Origin: Flavisolibacter ginsengisoli DSM 18119
Lineage (GTDB): Bacteria; Bacteroidota; Bacteroidia; Chitinophagales; Chitinophagaceae
Direction: 5' to 3'
Length of the DNA stretch: 64,000 nt
NCBI RefSeq assembly: GCF_900129295.1
Contig: NZ_FQUU01000011.1
Location: forward strand, 62,001 to 126,000
Part shown: in pieces, positions 63,198-64,000 of the stretch
How the letters are laid out: each line of letters opens with the position of its first letter
Position numbering within the stretch: the first letter of the stretch is position 1
Translations under genes and position numbers: made by a program
Notes under the pieces: model-generated
Databases searched by the model: none
What the model was told of the DNA's origin: nothing
Seen by the model: only the letters and a program-made list of their open reading frames with translations

Positions 63198-64000
63198 ATG
63201 AACAAAGAAATAAGCACAATCAATCTCCCTTTGGCAGGCGTTGAAAGCGAACACTGTGCCCTGATTGTTGACAAAGGATTAAGCAAGGTAGAAGGCATAA
63301 CAAGCCACAAAGTTGAATTGAATAATAACAGGGCTGTGATTACTACAGATGATGAACCCGAAACAGTTCAGAAAGCTGTAAAGGCAATCAGGGATTTGGG
63401 CTACGATGTGGATACAGTAAAGAAAACATTTCCTGTGCTCAACATGAGCTGCGTATCCTGTGCCAGCAGTTCGCAAAGTATCCTGGAGAATACTCCAGGC
63501 GTTGTGCACGTTGCAGTAAACTATGCCAATGCTACAGCCCAGGTAGAATATATACCTACCATTACAGATCCGCAAAAGTTAAAAGCAGCATTGCAAAGCA
63601 TAGGATATGATTTAATGATTGATGAAACCGAAGAAGCAAAAGATGCCCTGGAGGAAGTACACAAGAAGAAATTTGAAACACTGAAAAGACGAACAATTGG
63701 TTCCATAGTGCTTTCAATTCCATTAGTGCTCATCGGGATGTTTTTTATGGACATTCCCTATGCTAACTATATTATGTGGGCGCTTGCAACACCTGTGGTA
63801 CTCATATTCGGAAAACAATTTTTTATTGGCGCCTGGAAACAGGCAAGGCACCGTTCGTCAAATATGGATACATTGGTAGCACTGAGTACAGGAGTTGCCT
63901 ATTTGTTTAGTGTTTTTAATACAGTTTATCCCGCATATTGGCATAGCAAAGGTTTACATGCCCATGTTTATTTTGAAGCAGCGGCCGTGGTCATTGCTTT
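63198..64000 (+). CDS. copA: Copper-translocating P-type ATPase, N-terminal part (continues beyond window)
   Basis: A P1B-type ATPase exporting Cu(I) or a related metal. The visible 267 residues have two HMA-type domains. The first (about 6-75) lacks CxxC, keeping only Cys20 where GMxCxxC is expected; the second (about 78-148) has NMSCVSC with Cys85 and Cys88. Then come the first membrane helices (from about 168) and HRSSNMDTLVALSTGVAYLFS. The catalytic DKTG and CPC motifs lie beyond the window. A GACCTTTG element (63169-63176) before it resembles a -7 box. Confidence 0.9.
   Translation, partial: MNKEISTINLPLAGVESEHCALIVDKGLSKVEGITSHKVELNNNRAVITTDDEPETVQKAVKAIRDLGYDVDTVKKTFPVLNMSCVSCASSSQSILENTPGVVHVAVNYANATAQVEYIPTITDPQKLKAALQSIGYDLMIDETEEAKDALEEVHKKKFETLKRRTIGSIVLSIPLVLIGMFFMDIPYANYIMWALATPVVLIFGKQFFIGAWKQARHRSSNMDTLVALSTGVAYLFSVFNTVYPAYWHSKGLHAHVYFEAAAVVIA

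Overview
The window is Bacteroidota DNA, most likely from the family Chitinophagaceae. The evidence is the repeated Bacteroidota -7 promoter element (TAnnTTTG) just before start codons, a SecD of the SecDF type, a secreted PKD protein with a gliding/type IX-type C-terminal domain, many small outer-membrane barrels, and LytTR/LytS and propeller-type sensors. No rRNA, tRNA, CRISPR array, insertion sequence or phage gene was recognised.

Layout. 1-9.3 kb: secD (cut by the window edge), a serine hydrolase, an aminotransferase, a nusB-DUF1573-yajC-coaE minus-strand group, a large PKD surface protein and an encapsulated-ferritin-like protein. 9.5-15.3 kb: groES-groEL, outer-membrane barrels and a gene-poor stretch. 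15.4-17.1 kb: an Mrp-type Fe-S carrier and a PaiB-like protein. 17.1-27 kb: a kynurenine catabolic cluster (3-hydroxyanthranilate dioxygenase, ACMS decarboxylase, an atypical SDR, aminomuconate-semialdehyde dehydrogenase, a RidA-type deaminase, kynureninase, kynurenine monooxygenase), then pyrF, a CAP protein and glutaryl-CoA dehydrogenase. 27-41 kb: housekeeping genes (aroK, ftsK, a LolA-like carrier, rocD, queD, ispE, etfBA, tilS, rhomboid, rlmH).

41-52.2 kb looks like one regulatory unit: a glycosyltransferase, a cytochrome c/hemerythrin/lipoprotein operon, a propeller sensor with an eroded kinase end, and a LytTR regulator with two tandem LytS-like kinases, one of them eroded. Direct repeats with an exact 21-bp period lie upstream of three of these transcription units, which suggests a single LytTR regulon.

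52-64 kb is accessory: transporters, S1/P1 nuclease, ASCH protein, small orphan proteins, Gfo/Idh oxidoreductase, rhodanese, DinB, a second copy of the lipoprotein family seen at 45 kb, and finally an AraC regulator carrying a metal-binding-like domain next to a copper P-type ATPase that runs off the window.

The two observations most worth following are the SDR in the kynurenine cluster and the 21-bp-period LytTR regulon. The SDR lacks the YxxxK motif and could be the unassigned reductase that feeds 2-oxoadipate towards glutaryl-CoA dehydrogenase.
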